Assembly (NCBI GenBank): GCA_009823395.1
Contig: CM020510.1
Coordinates: 9,437,273 to 9,501,272 of the forward strand
Length of the DNA stretch: 64,000 nucleotides
Source: Thamnaconus septentrionalis
Taxonomy: Eukaryota; Chordata; Actinopteri; Tetraodontiformes; Monacanthidae
Direction of reading: 5' to 3'
Shown here: in pieces, positions 30,501 to 41,900 of the stretch
Layout of the letters: each line of letters starts with the position of its first letter
Numbering within the stretch: position 1 is the stretch's first letter
Translations under genes and position numbers: made by a program
The notes under the pieces: generated by a model
What the model was told of the DNA's origin: nothing
What the model saw: the letters and a program-made list of their open reading frames with translations, nothing else
Databases searched by the model: none

Positions 30501-31360
30501 ACAGCAGTTCAAACTTTGTACAAAATGAGTTATTTATATAGCATCATATGGAAGCGACCAAAGTAACGTGTGTGAGCACTGGCAATGTGGTTCAACGTCT
30601 CTGACAGGGTGACTATGTACAGTGAGGGGATGTCTGAGTCACCAATGCCTCAACATGTCATTAGCACTGTTTGCAGCAAACTCAAAGGCCATAACGGTGA
30701 TCCTTGTATTGTTTTCCTATGGTAAGATACAGAATTAAAACCGGTCAGATAACTACTTTAGGAACAGCAATAATATCAGCCAACATATTATTATATAATA
30801 AATGTCAATCATAGTAATAAATACGGATATTTTGACACCCTTTTTTATTTTTACATTTTAAGCAATTTTCTAGAATCCCTGTTTGAAAAACTCTCGATAG
30901 TTGTGAAAGTAATGGCATCAAAGTGACGGAAACTCATAGAACCTGAAGTCAAGAATAATAATTATATGTTATTTACACCGCGTTGAGGGTACAAGGGAAA
31001 CAAAAGGTGGCCGTGGAATAATTTAAATACTGCATATGCTAATATACAAATTGCCATGTGTCAGGGATCCCGAGATTCAACAATATTGTTCACCGACATT
31101 CACGTTAGCAAAGTATGTTACAGCGATATCCACACACTGAGCATAGTTGTTTTGATAAAAAGTCAACATTAATGATGAACCCGCACAAGGTTCCAGTCAC
31201 TCGCTCTAGATCTTGCGCCAAGAACACCGACCCAAATCAAAGTTGCCCATCCGTGACGATACCCGCACGTGCGCAATATCGCTCCCAGCACGTGGCCGAC
31301 GCCGTCGTCTCTCCAGCTGGACTCATATTGAATCCTGAGACAAGAATCAGTCGGTGTTCC

Positions 31361-32703
31361 TTTATTTTCACCCGCCATGATAGTCCTCAGACTTTGTGCT
31401 TTAATTTTCTTCCTCAGTGTCTGTTGGTACAAATCAACAGCTTCAGCAAAACCTCAAACATGAAATGGAAAAAAAAAACACAAAACGACAGTTAACAACA
31501 GCAAAAAAACAAACAAAGAAACAATAACAAAACAAAACACCTATGCTAAAATACACCGACAGTGCTGTGGGTCGGGGGTTGATTTCATCGAGAGAACCAC
31601 AGAAATTGTGCTTCTGTATTGATCATGTCCAATGCATTAATTGTTTTTTTTTTTTTTTTTTTTTTTAAATGCATCTTTCATTATCTGGTCGTCTTAGGGA
31701 AAAATGAACAAGAGCAATTATTGTGACACAGGGGTTTGCAAACGCAAGTGAAGAGTTGAGTCGCTGCATCTCAACCTGCGTGCGTGTAGTTGGATTCCCG
31801 CATCTTCAAAAACCAGGATCAGAGGTGCATGTAGATGTTTGCAAGTCTGATCACACAAACTGGTTTAAAACAAACACTTGCACGTTCCTGTGCACATCGT
31901 TAATTATTTTCTTAAATGCTTGTGGTCCCTGGACTGGGCGTGGCTCCAGATACAATAATTCATTGCTTCACTCACATTTGGAAATAGACTGTTGCTCATG
32001 AAGTTGGGATAAAGTATATTTCACTTCTTTCTTTTGCACTGTACAAATGTTGTATTTTGAATTCACTTCGCTTGCAACACATAATTCAATTGTTAAGCAC
32101 ATGTTGACAAGCTGACACGGCCAGAAGTGATTATTGGAACTTTTAACGAGAATAAACAGGATTGTTTCTGATTCCAACTTCATTGGCAACAGCATGGATG
32201 AACTACAATAACGAACAAAAACACTGCTAACTCACTAAAGTACTCTCCCGTGTCGTTGGTGCGACTCATGTGAAACTGAAAGCCTGACTCTCACTCGAGT
32301 TGAACGGAAAAAAAAAAAGACTAGTCACTTCTCAACAGTTTAAACGAGTACAAACGAGAGTAGAAAAAAAGTTCTTGCAAGTGGTTGAAAGAAAGGGGGG
32401 CGCGGGTGGCGGGGAAATCAGTGAGAACAATGTACAGCGCTCAGGGCCCGTTAAACTGAAAATTTCAATAATCCAGTGGAGGATTACAGACGGAGGAAGC
32501 CTACAGTTTCAGCAAATACTTTAGAGCCAGCGGAATCCCAGCGTGAGCTTTCAGAGAGAAGACAAAAGAGTGGTGGAGCGAGAACAGATCATGTCACACT
32601 GAGGCAGTTTAAAATTGCATGTCTGCTGTCAAAAGTTTTCACCGAATGATTGGGGTCGGGGGGTCGGGGGGGGGGAGTGGGGGAGGGGCGAGGAATCAGC
32701 CGT
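31361..32703 (-). other. cadm2: Presumed cadm2 3' UTR
   Basis: Sequence following the cadm2 stop on the minus strand. A minus-strand AATAAA at 31366-31361 is one plausible end and another lies at 30849-30844. CADM2 transcripts in other vertebrates have long 3' UTRs. The first 70 bases include a very C-rich run (plus strand G-rich, about 32650-32690). No coding sequence seen. Confidence 0.4.
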
Positions 32704-32833
32704 CTAGATGAAGTACTCCTTCTTTTCCTCCGCGTGCACGTGGTTCCCCTCGGCATTGATGATGGCCGTGTCAGCATCGGGGGCGTCCTCCGCCCCTTTG
32801 GCCTCGTGCGTTAAATACGTCCCTGCAGACACG

Positions 32834-32919
<86 letters not shown>

Positions 32920-35900
32920 ATCATCATTAAACTCCAGAACCTACCAGCGAAGCGAGGGGTCTAACTGGGTTTTTTTTTTTTTTTTTACCTTTATGTCTGG
33001 CTAAATATCTTCCCAGAACTATAATCAGACACAGCGTGATGAAGACTACGACTGCGACGACACCTCCGATCAAAGCGTGGTCCGGTCCGTGTTGTCCTAA
33101 CGCATTAGGATCTGAAACAAGACCAGGGCGATACAGAGAAGCGGAGGGAGATCATTAAATACTGCGAGACGCTTTAGCTACTTTGGTGACTTTCCACTAA
33201 ACTGAGAAATTGTCTGTCTAGGAAAAACAAAAGCCCTAAAATTTATGATGTGACAAATGTAGCGCCTGTGTAGAGCTTCTGTTATATTAAGAACAACCTG
33301 GCACGGTGGCTAAAAAGTGCTTGAACACACTTTATTGAGACATATAAAGGAGGCAATCGAGGGTGCAGAAAAAATGGGGAGCATGAAAATTTGTTGTTTT
33401 CAGATTTTGCTCTGTGACAAAGCAGCCCTGACTGATTCCGCTAATGAATAATACCCAGCACAGGACAGCAACAATATCAACAGTAATGACATTCATTTTG
33501 AAAAACAAGTGATATTAAAAGGAAGATCCCTGCTGCGGGGGGAGGGGGAGGGTGGTGGAGGAAGCCTGGCGTTATGTTTCCAAGCACGAGCATGCCTTTG
33601 GATTTGTTCTTCAATAAAGTGAACCGGTGCGCTCACCGTAGGCGAACTTGTCCTGTACCGTCGCCGAACAAGATTGTCCCCCACTGGCCCGTGATTTCAT
33701 TATGCCTAATGTTTTGGGCCCACTCGCCATGTCCTTGCCGCTCTGCTGTTATGACAATCAGCTGCTCTGTTGACACCAACCTGAAATGAGCCCAGATCTC
33801 TTGCGTGCGCAGCAGGTGTTTTTCCCTTCATGGTTGAAGATTTTTTGAATATATGAGAGCAGTTCCCGGCCACAAACGCTGCATATAATTCATATTTGAC
33901 AGTATATAAAAAAATAATCAGATTTGGTATCAATGCAGAGGTTTTTGCATCTGTAATCAATCACAGCTGTAATTGTCAGCCTCGGAGTCCAATTTTTTGA
34001 AAGCGAGCGGCTCCTGCATTTGAAAAACAGAAATCTGAATTCTTCTTTGTAAAGTGGGCGTGGTTAAGGACATGATGTCATCGCTATAGGAAGTCAAACC
34101 AACTGAGCTTCGAGGGGCAAAAGTACCGGGGCGTGGTACAGGTCACCTACAGGAAGGGCGCTGTGGGTGACTGTCTCCTTCATGCACCCTTTACGCTCCC
34201 GTCAACCTCGGGCTGATGGATGGCTTCGGCTCGTGTTCACCCAACAACGTGACGGCGGGGATGCGTTCACAAACGTTCCGCTGCTCAGTCGCCAAATGTG
34301 TCGTAAAAGCAAACGATGAGGCGTCGTGAAACATGCAAATCGTTTTAGGCCATGCAGAGTAAAAAACACTGGTAGATTTTTCTCTCCCCTTTATCAGCGG
34401 CTTCGAAGGGGACACCTCAGCGTTTCACCATCACTGTTTGTTGGCATATCAGTTTGGTTGCATGTTGATGAGTATTATGATCTGCACAGGTGATTCCAGT
34501 GTCAGCGGGGGGCATAAGCAATTCTCATATCACTCTCAGCTGGCGCGCGCTGCTCAACGGGAAGGAGATTAAATTTTCTTCGTCTTAACAGAACTTGTTT
34601 CTTGTACTTTGCCCTAAAAGATGTGAGATAATGACAGCTTTAGCAGGCGCGGGAGACGTTTTTCAGCTTCAATGCACATTACAAACATTTTGTCATGCCA
34701 ATCCTGAACCAAGTTTGATTGAGAAAAACTCTAAGAAATGATGCCTTCCAAAAAGATTAAAAAACTTTAAAGAGTCTGAAAAGGCTTTACACTCACAGGG
34801 AACAATCACAGTTTTACCAGAGGCAGAGACAATAATGATGCATTTTGATATGAACAGTTGGATTGTCATACATAGATATATCAGACTGTCAACTAAAATG
34901 CTTCAACCAGATGCATAACACCTGGATGAAGAAGTCAAATGTTGCACCAAAGGATCACCAAAACAAACCAGCTACCTGCAGTACGCCTACACTTCATGAA
35001 CAGTGTTTTGTGGACAATGTCAACCGATGAAGGAAGTACAAGATAATCACAGAAAGAGGACGTCCAACTTGCCGTTTTCTGTCGAATTGTTTTTTGCCCT
35101 GAACTGGCACAGATTTGACCACCATTTTAGCAGGCTATGTTGTCGTTAGCATTGAGTTGAGTCCATTTGCTGCTAATTGTTTATTGATATGGTGTCGCAA
35201 GGTTGCAAGGTATGTGTGTGTGTGTGTGTGTATAGTTTTCTTTTTCACATATACTTCCATAGAATACAGACAAATTTAGACATTTGGACTTTTCCCTCGA
35301 TACCAGGCCAGTCCAGACAAGATATTTGCTCACTGGACTGATGACAATCCTCAGCCCAGCTCTACTCAAACTGAGTGCTTCATTACGTTGCGCGCGCACA
35401 AAAAAAACAAAAACAAAAAACCCCCCTGAAACCACAAACATATTGTGCGATTACTTATGCAGCCGCTGACATGGCTGGAGCGAGAGCAGCTGGTGTCAGC
35501 AGTGTGAGCATCCATGCATGGTGATGGTTTGGCTCATGCTGTGCGGAGGTCGTGATGTGTCTTGACCCAGATCCAGATCCAGCATCGCACAATGTAAATC
35601 TGGCTCGCTACGGTTGTCTGGGGGGATATTTACCTGTTGTAGGCCCTGGATAGTCTTTGGCTGTTGCCATGGTTGCAGACAGTGACAGCAGTAGGTGGGG
35701 GGGAGGGAAGTATGAGGGGACAACACCGTGATAGAAAAAAAAAAGGAACAAAATATTGAAGAAGACATGAGGATTTAACATGGTCTGCTTTCCTGAGTGT
35801 ATGCACGGAAAGCAGGAGCCCCCGTGCAGATGGAGCAGCTGTAAATCTTCAGAGGGAGAGCAGCGCAAGATACATCGACAAAGACATGGAGAAGTTAGAC

Positions 35901-38900
35901 GTGCATACAAGAGAGGACGCAGATAAAAATTCAAAAATCAGAGCGAAACATCTTTTCAACTAAACTATGTGACTTAATATTGCTTTATCATTGTTTTTTT
36001 CATTTATTGAAATTGACTGAAATGTTGTTCATCAGGGCATGATGGGGGAGTGCGGACATTAATAAAAATCAGAACATGTTCAGTCAGTTCAAAATGTGTA
36101 TTTTCTACTATTATAAGCTTGTTTCTTCATTGTTTGCACTGTGAGTGAGCACTAGTTTCACCCCTTTGCACAAAAATTCTGCAATAAAATTTTATGTCCA
36201 AAGCTTCTGGCCTATTTGAGTGACTCACAGTTGGCAAAGGCATAAACATGAAACATGAAACATGAATAATAACACTTTTTTCAACTGAGCAATTCAATTT
36301 TTTGCTGTGTTAACAATAGATTTCAGTGTAAAAGCGCAACTATACTTTCTATTTTTACAGTCGCAAATGATGTTGAGGATTTCTTAAACTGCGAGACACC
36401 CAGACCGAATTAATAATCAAAGACATTTTCACTGCAGCCTTTCCGTTTGTGTTTTTTGTTGTTGCTTTGTGCTGTGGAGTCTAAAGTCATACGCCGACAC
36501 TCCATCGACAATCCCGTTAGGAAAGATGAACATAGGCAAATGCATGGCGCGTGTGATTTTGATTAATATTGTTCCAATCCATTCGCATGTGTTCCTGGTG
36601 TTCTGCTGTAATTGGAACAATTCGGCCTCAGACGCATAAACACGCTCAGTGTTTCCCATTTTCTGCCTCTGCAAAGATGTAAATTTGTGCAGCTGGCGCC
36701 CCCGAACAGTAACGAGCTGACGTGGCGGCCTATAACGTCGGCGCATTGTCAGCCGCAAATAACAAAACTAATCAGAAACTGTAATAAGAAAGCGGTGGGG
36801 AGGGTGCTCCAGCAAGAAAGTAGAAAAACAGGGACGGGGGCGAAAATAGACACGGCATCAAATCCATCCAGTAAAACAATTTACCATTTTCTAGCTCAAA
36901 GCCTGCTAGTTGGCTCATCAATCACCCGCTGTGTGTTCTGCACCGTGTTCGCGAGTGCACGGTACGGCGGGGGGAGGGAATGTGGGTGGGAGGTGTACCT
37001 GCAAACGCAGGTGTGACCGGCTGGGCCTCGTGCGGGTGAGAGGGGGTGTCGACACGAGCAGATTGGAGGAACACAGGCGAGGAGACGGAGCGTCAGGGGA
37101 GCCGAGCGCCGAGGTGATGACGTCTGCTAAATGAAAAACCTGGAACGATGTGGAACTAAAACAAACCTGGCCGCCACTGCCGCTGCCATCGTGACCACAG
37201 CGTTGCCAACCTAGCGACTTTATCGCTATATTTAGCAAGTATTGACTCTTACTTGCCACTTGTTGCAGGCTCCATGAAGTTATAAAGGTTAATAACCAAA
37301 TCTAATTTAAGAAAAAAACAAAAAAAGGTCTCTCAGAAACAACTGAATTTGTAGTTCTAAACATGTTAAATGAGCATAACCAATTATGCTAATAAGGCGA
37401 TGACGCCATTTAGCGACTACTAACTTTTCGGATAGCCAATAGCTTCTTTTCTTACTGGGGAGCCGGCAACACTCTGCTGCCGTGCGTTAATTCCCGCCTC
37501 TCGCCTTTCCACCAGACAGACGGGGAATTAATGAAAGGGGGAAATCATGCAACGGACGACGAGTGCAGTGACTCCAACGCCTCGGCTGCCGCCCTTCTGC
37601 CAGCGGTGTGTCGAGGGAAACGGGTAAGTCACGCAGGAAAGGACTCATCTTTTCCCAATGCGTAGAAATTTCCATGCTATTGATGATTAGTCGGCAAATA
37701 AGCCGCGTGCGTAGAATACAAAGCTGGCTCGCTCCCCTCGCCCCTCTGACTGTTTTGCACCGATCTGACCGGACCTGTATTATATGCGTCATTTCCTGGC
37801 TTTAATTCAGCGCGGCGTATTAAGGGGACGTAATTGTAAGACAGTGACAAATTGCGGCGGCGCCGCGGTGACATTTATTGCTTCGCCCGGCTCGGCCGTC
37901 ATTAGCAAGTTGGGCTTCCAGGCTGAGATGATCTGAAGAGACCTGGTGAGTGTTGAGCCAGACACGGTGCAGCGCTAAAGGATGACTGTCATCATCGGTG
38001 GAAATGAACCCGTCTGGCGTGTCTTTCAGCCGTTGGGCTCCATTTCTCATCCCCCCTCCCCCCCCGCCTCCCCCACCTCCCCCAAGGCTGCTAAGCCGGG
38101 CCTTTGCGCTCGGAGTGAAGCGGCTTTTTTCGGGGCTGACAGGTGTGAAAGGATGAGTCCACACAAACCTGTAAATCTGTGAAGGGCCGGGCTGTTGCGA
38201 CTCCAGCACTTTTTAATTATGCTTTTCATTTGTAATAATCACTGTAAAAAACGGACTTTGAGCGATGAGTCTCCGAGACGGGACTTGGTGGTGGTGCAGG
38301 CTATAGGCTGGGTGGATGGCGTCTCTTCCTGGTAAGAACAAGATGACAAAAGCCGCAAAAACTAATGTGTCACACCACTTCCCCTTCTGTGTTCTCCCCC
38401 TCGACGGCGGACCTTCCTCCTTCCCCACAACCACACCCTGCCTATTTAAGATCGTAGAAGGAAGCCGCTTAGCATCCGCTAACTTGTGAGCTCCAATAAG
38501 CACCGACGTCTGAGCTGTGATTATTCGCTTCGAAACAAACTAAGCTCTCACTCTGGGATCATCCAATTGCCAAATTTTAAAAATGAATAAATAAATGAAT
38601 AAGTATTTCCAAGAAAAAAAGCCCTTGTTGAATATTAATATCCAGAGTGGTATTTTTGTTTTTATGATTTGGTTGTTTTTGATATTGATTTTGAACGTGA
38701 GCCTTAATGATCCATTTTTTCTACATCCTGTCTCTACTTTCTTTTTGCCCCTCTCGGTCGCTCTGCTGTCTCAGGATTAGGCTACCTTATCTCTGCTCCA
38801 GGCTGCGCTCACTCACAGGCTAAATACCACATCCTTAAGACTTTCCCTCATGTTTACAGAGGACAGTGGGGTCCAAAAGCTTAGCGGCTACAGGAGTACA

Positions 38901-41900
38901 GTGGGCTTTACTGGGTAACTCCCACCTCCCACTGACCGTGGCAAAATGTTACAGTGGACCGAGCCAAATATGGAATTAGCCCAGTGTTGATAAATTGCGC
39001 TGCGCCTGACAACAAATGTCCTCAGAATTGCGGTCACGTCAGAGGAGAAACATCTATTTATTATTTATCAATCTTTTACTCTCTCATCATCATGCTCCTT
39101 CGTCAGGTTTATCAATTCAGTCTCGTCCGCTGCAACTGAATCTGACCACCAGCTCCAGTCCATTCCAGGCTTGCCATCACTAAAGATGAAGTTGCGGGTC
39201 ACAGTATAGTCATAAACTGTTAGCTGGTTGTTTGATATTTGTGTTGGTGTCCTCGACCCCGGCATTATCATTATGACAGAAACTTCCCAGCTCTGCTTCT
39301 TATTTTACCATCTATGTAACAACCTTGACTAGATTATTTTCATTCATTAAACTAAACTTTGTTCCCTGCAGAATCTTTCATGAGAAAATCCAACTGTGAT
39401 TTCAGATTTTTTCTGAACTTCCCCTCAGCTAAACTCTCTGACCCTCAGACCGGTTGCCACTTTGTGCACCTGTCACGTGTGAGGTGACGGCGTGACACAA
39501 AGTCTTGAGGTAGGAAGCAATAGCAGCTCTCGCTATTGTCCGCTCAAAAGAAAAAGGTGCGAGCGCTCGCTGCACTGCTCACCGTATACAAACAGCACAT
39601 ATTCAGCGCTGCTGCTTCCCAGGTGGTTGCTGGCCTCGCAGCGGTACGTGCCATTGTCCGTTTTGTTTAGCGTGGTGATGGTGAGCTCCTGGCCCTCCAC
39701 GATCATGCGATCAATGTCCGGCAGCTCTCCCCCGTCTTTGGACCACAGCACCGACTCAGGTCTGGAAGCAAAGACACGAGAACTCCTCACTGTCTTTTTG
39801 CGGACGCGGCGATGCAAATTCCTCAATAGCGTCCGCGTTAAAAAAAAATTGACCTTACAGGCTCTTGTCAACTTACATTGGGTTGCCTATGGAAACACAC
39901 TCCAGTTTCAAGTACTGGCCCTCCTGCGGAATGATCAATGAATGCGTGATCTCCAGACGGGGGGCGTCTGCAAAAAGCAAAACAGCAGCACTCAAGGGTC
40001 CGCGCTTTCGAGAAACACTCGACTCCGCCGACAAAAAACAAAAAAACAAAAAACACTAGAGTGTGTCTTTGCCAGTTATGCCACTCTTAAGTTCAGCTCG
40101 TGTCCCTGTTCTGCTTTGGTTCTTATCCCTTACCTGCAAACTAATCCTGCACTAATCCCAGGCAAATGCAGCGCTAAACCCGCAGACATGAATGTGATAT
40201 CGGGCCCCCGACGCATTTCTTCGCCACGTAAATCGCGCGACCGTAATCCAGCTTTGCCCGACGTGTTGCTGCACTCACAGTGGACCTCCAGGACCTCGGT
40301 CGTCATGTAGGGGTTGGACAGAGCCACGTGCTCCACGCTACACGTGTAAGCGACGCCGTCGTCGCGTTGGTCCACCTTGAACTGGAGGCTGCTCTTCACC
40401 GTGAACGATTTCCCCGTTGCGTTCACCAGCGTCATTCCTGCGGAGAGAGACGGGGATATAGAAAAGGAATGTCAGGTGCAAGACCTTCGTGCCAAAGGGA
40501 AAAAAAGTTCTTTAGAGGAAAAGAAAAACAGAGATATCGAAGACTCAACTCGGTGTTGTTTTCCTCTGCCGACCCTTTGAGAGAAAGAATCCCTGGCATT
40601 GAAAGTCAAGTCAAAGGAAGTGAATATTGAAGGATGGGCCCTGTGAGCATTGTTGACTCGGTTGGCAGGGTGTGTTTGCTCCACACTGACCATCTCTCAA
40701 AAATCCCAGTCGACATAAGCAAACACACACAGACACACACGTCCAGGCTGGATTTTGGAGCACTTTTCGTATTCGCTCTTTAAACGGAATTTTGAGAAAA
40801 CCATTTCAAAGAAAAAGACAATACCGACATGAAATAAGCTCTTGTGTAGTGTTGCCAACTTTCATTCGGAGAAACACGGGACACATCCCACAGTGCTCAG
40901 GGCCATGACCATCACAGGCCAGTGGCTCGCCAAATCATAACTTAAGATAGGGTTTTAAGTTTATGGTTCACAGATTTTGATCTACTTTGTTTCCAACAGA
41001 CGTTAGAAAGAAATTTTATCAAAGGAATTAAACAAATAAAGCTGAAAACAACAAGCGATCCTGATCAATAGCCTACTAATGGGTTGCAGGTATGCAGATT
41101 ATGGTTTGGAACGCAAACTCTATGGAAACGAATGTGAATTTGCATCGAAAATAAATCCACATTCAAGACAAAACATTTCATGGTCAAATACGGGACAATT
41201 CTGTATTTTGAGGGACGGTTGGCAACTCTACTCTGCTCGTCATCAAACCCATCCAGGTTGTGTTGCTGCCTATCTGACTGAATCACAAAAAACAAAACAG
41301 ACAGGGTCTCCACAAAAGCAGACAAGGGAAGTTTCTCCGTTTCGCTACGAGGCTAACAGATGCTAGCTTTTTCGGCTGCTATTTCCCTGCGCAGAACTCC
41401 GCAGGCTTTGCTGCTCACATCAGAAAAAAAACAAGTTACTCCCTCGCAGAGGCACCATCGCTCCGCTGTTCCACTGCTTGCCTAACACACTATAAAATCA
41501 GCCACCATGTTGGAGCTGTTGTTTCCCCCCGTCGCCGCGGAAGATATGCCACTTCATCAATGCAAGCAGAACAGAGCAGCAGTAGCTCGGGTGTTTTTTC
41601 TTCTTCTCCCCTTCCAAGATTTTAATTCGAAGCCTCACTGTCACTCAAGCAGCATGAGTAATTTGTATGGACGCCGCACTCGGCAAACAAAATGACTTGA
41701 CAGCTGCATTTTGATATTTTCCATGCGCCACTAATACAAATTGTTCAAAAAAACAAAACAAAACAAAACATCACAGTTTTAAAAAAAAAAAATAGGACAC
41801 TTTTTTTTTTTTCTTTTCCGGAAACAGTCAACGTCTTCCTGGAGCTTTGTAGACTGGTTGGCCCAGTGGGGGGCCGAGAGGGAGGCGTGATTGACAGCAG

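Larger units (their letters stand above)
21790..31360. other. Non-coding region between rwdd2b and the presumed cadm2 3' end
   Basis: No coding exon recognised in about 9.5 kb. It holds poly-T runs (22807, 22961), a CA repeat at 26446, an L2/SINE fragment at 25218 and an AT repeat at 27509. The sections at about 28140-29150 (GC-balanced, few simple repeats, several TAAT-type homeodomain cores) look like conserved non-coding DNA, but that is impression only. Weak CTCF-like sequence CCTGCAGGTGGCAG is at 22175-22188. Confidence 0.5.
33112..39582 (-). other. cadm2: cadm2 intron between Ig3 and transmembrane exons
   Basis: About 6.5 kb with no recognised coding exon. A TG repeat lies at 35213-35231, C-rich DNA at 38050-38090, and a MITE at 37198. 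Alternative stalk exons, if present, should be here with phase 1 at both ends. Confidence 0.7.

Noticed and set aside
32704..33004. Frames rich in His-Thr or Cys-Val across the CA repeat
   Set aside because: They are translations of the microsatellite; the true exon stops at the 32822 splice site.
32704..33111. Assignment to cadm1 or cadm3
   Set aside because: The tail [18 protein letters not shown] and the Ig1 start [14 protein letters not shown] agree with CADM2.
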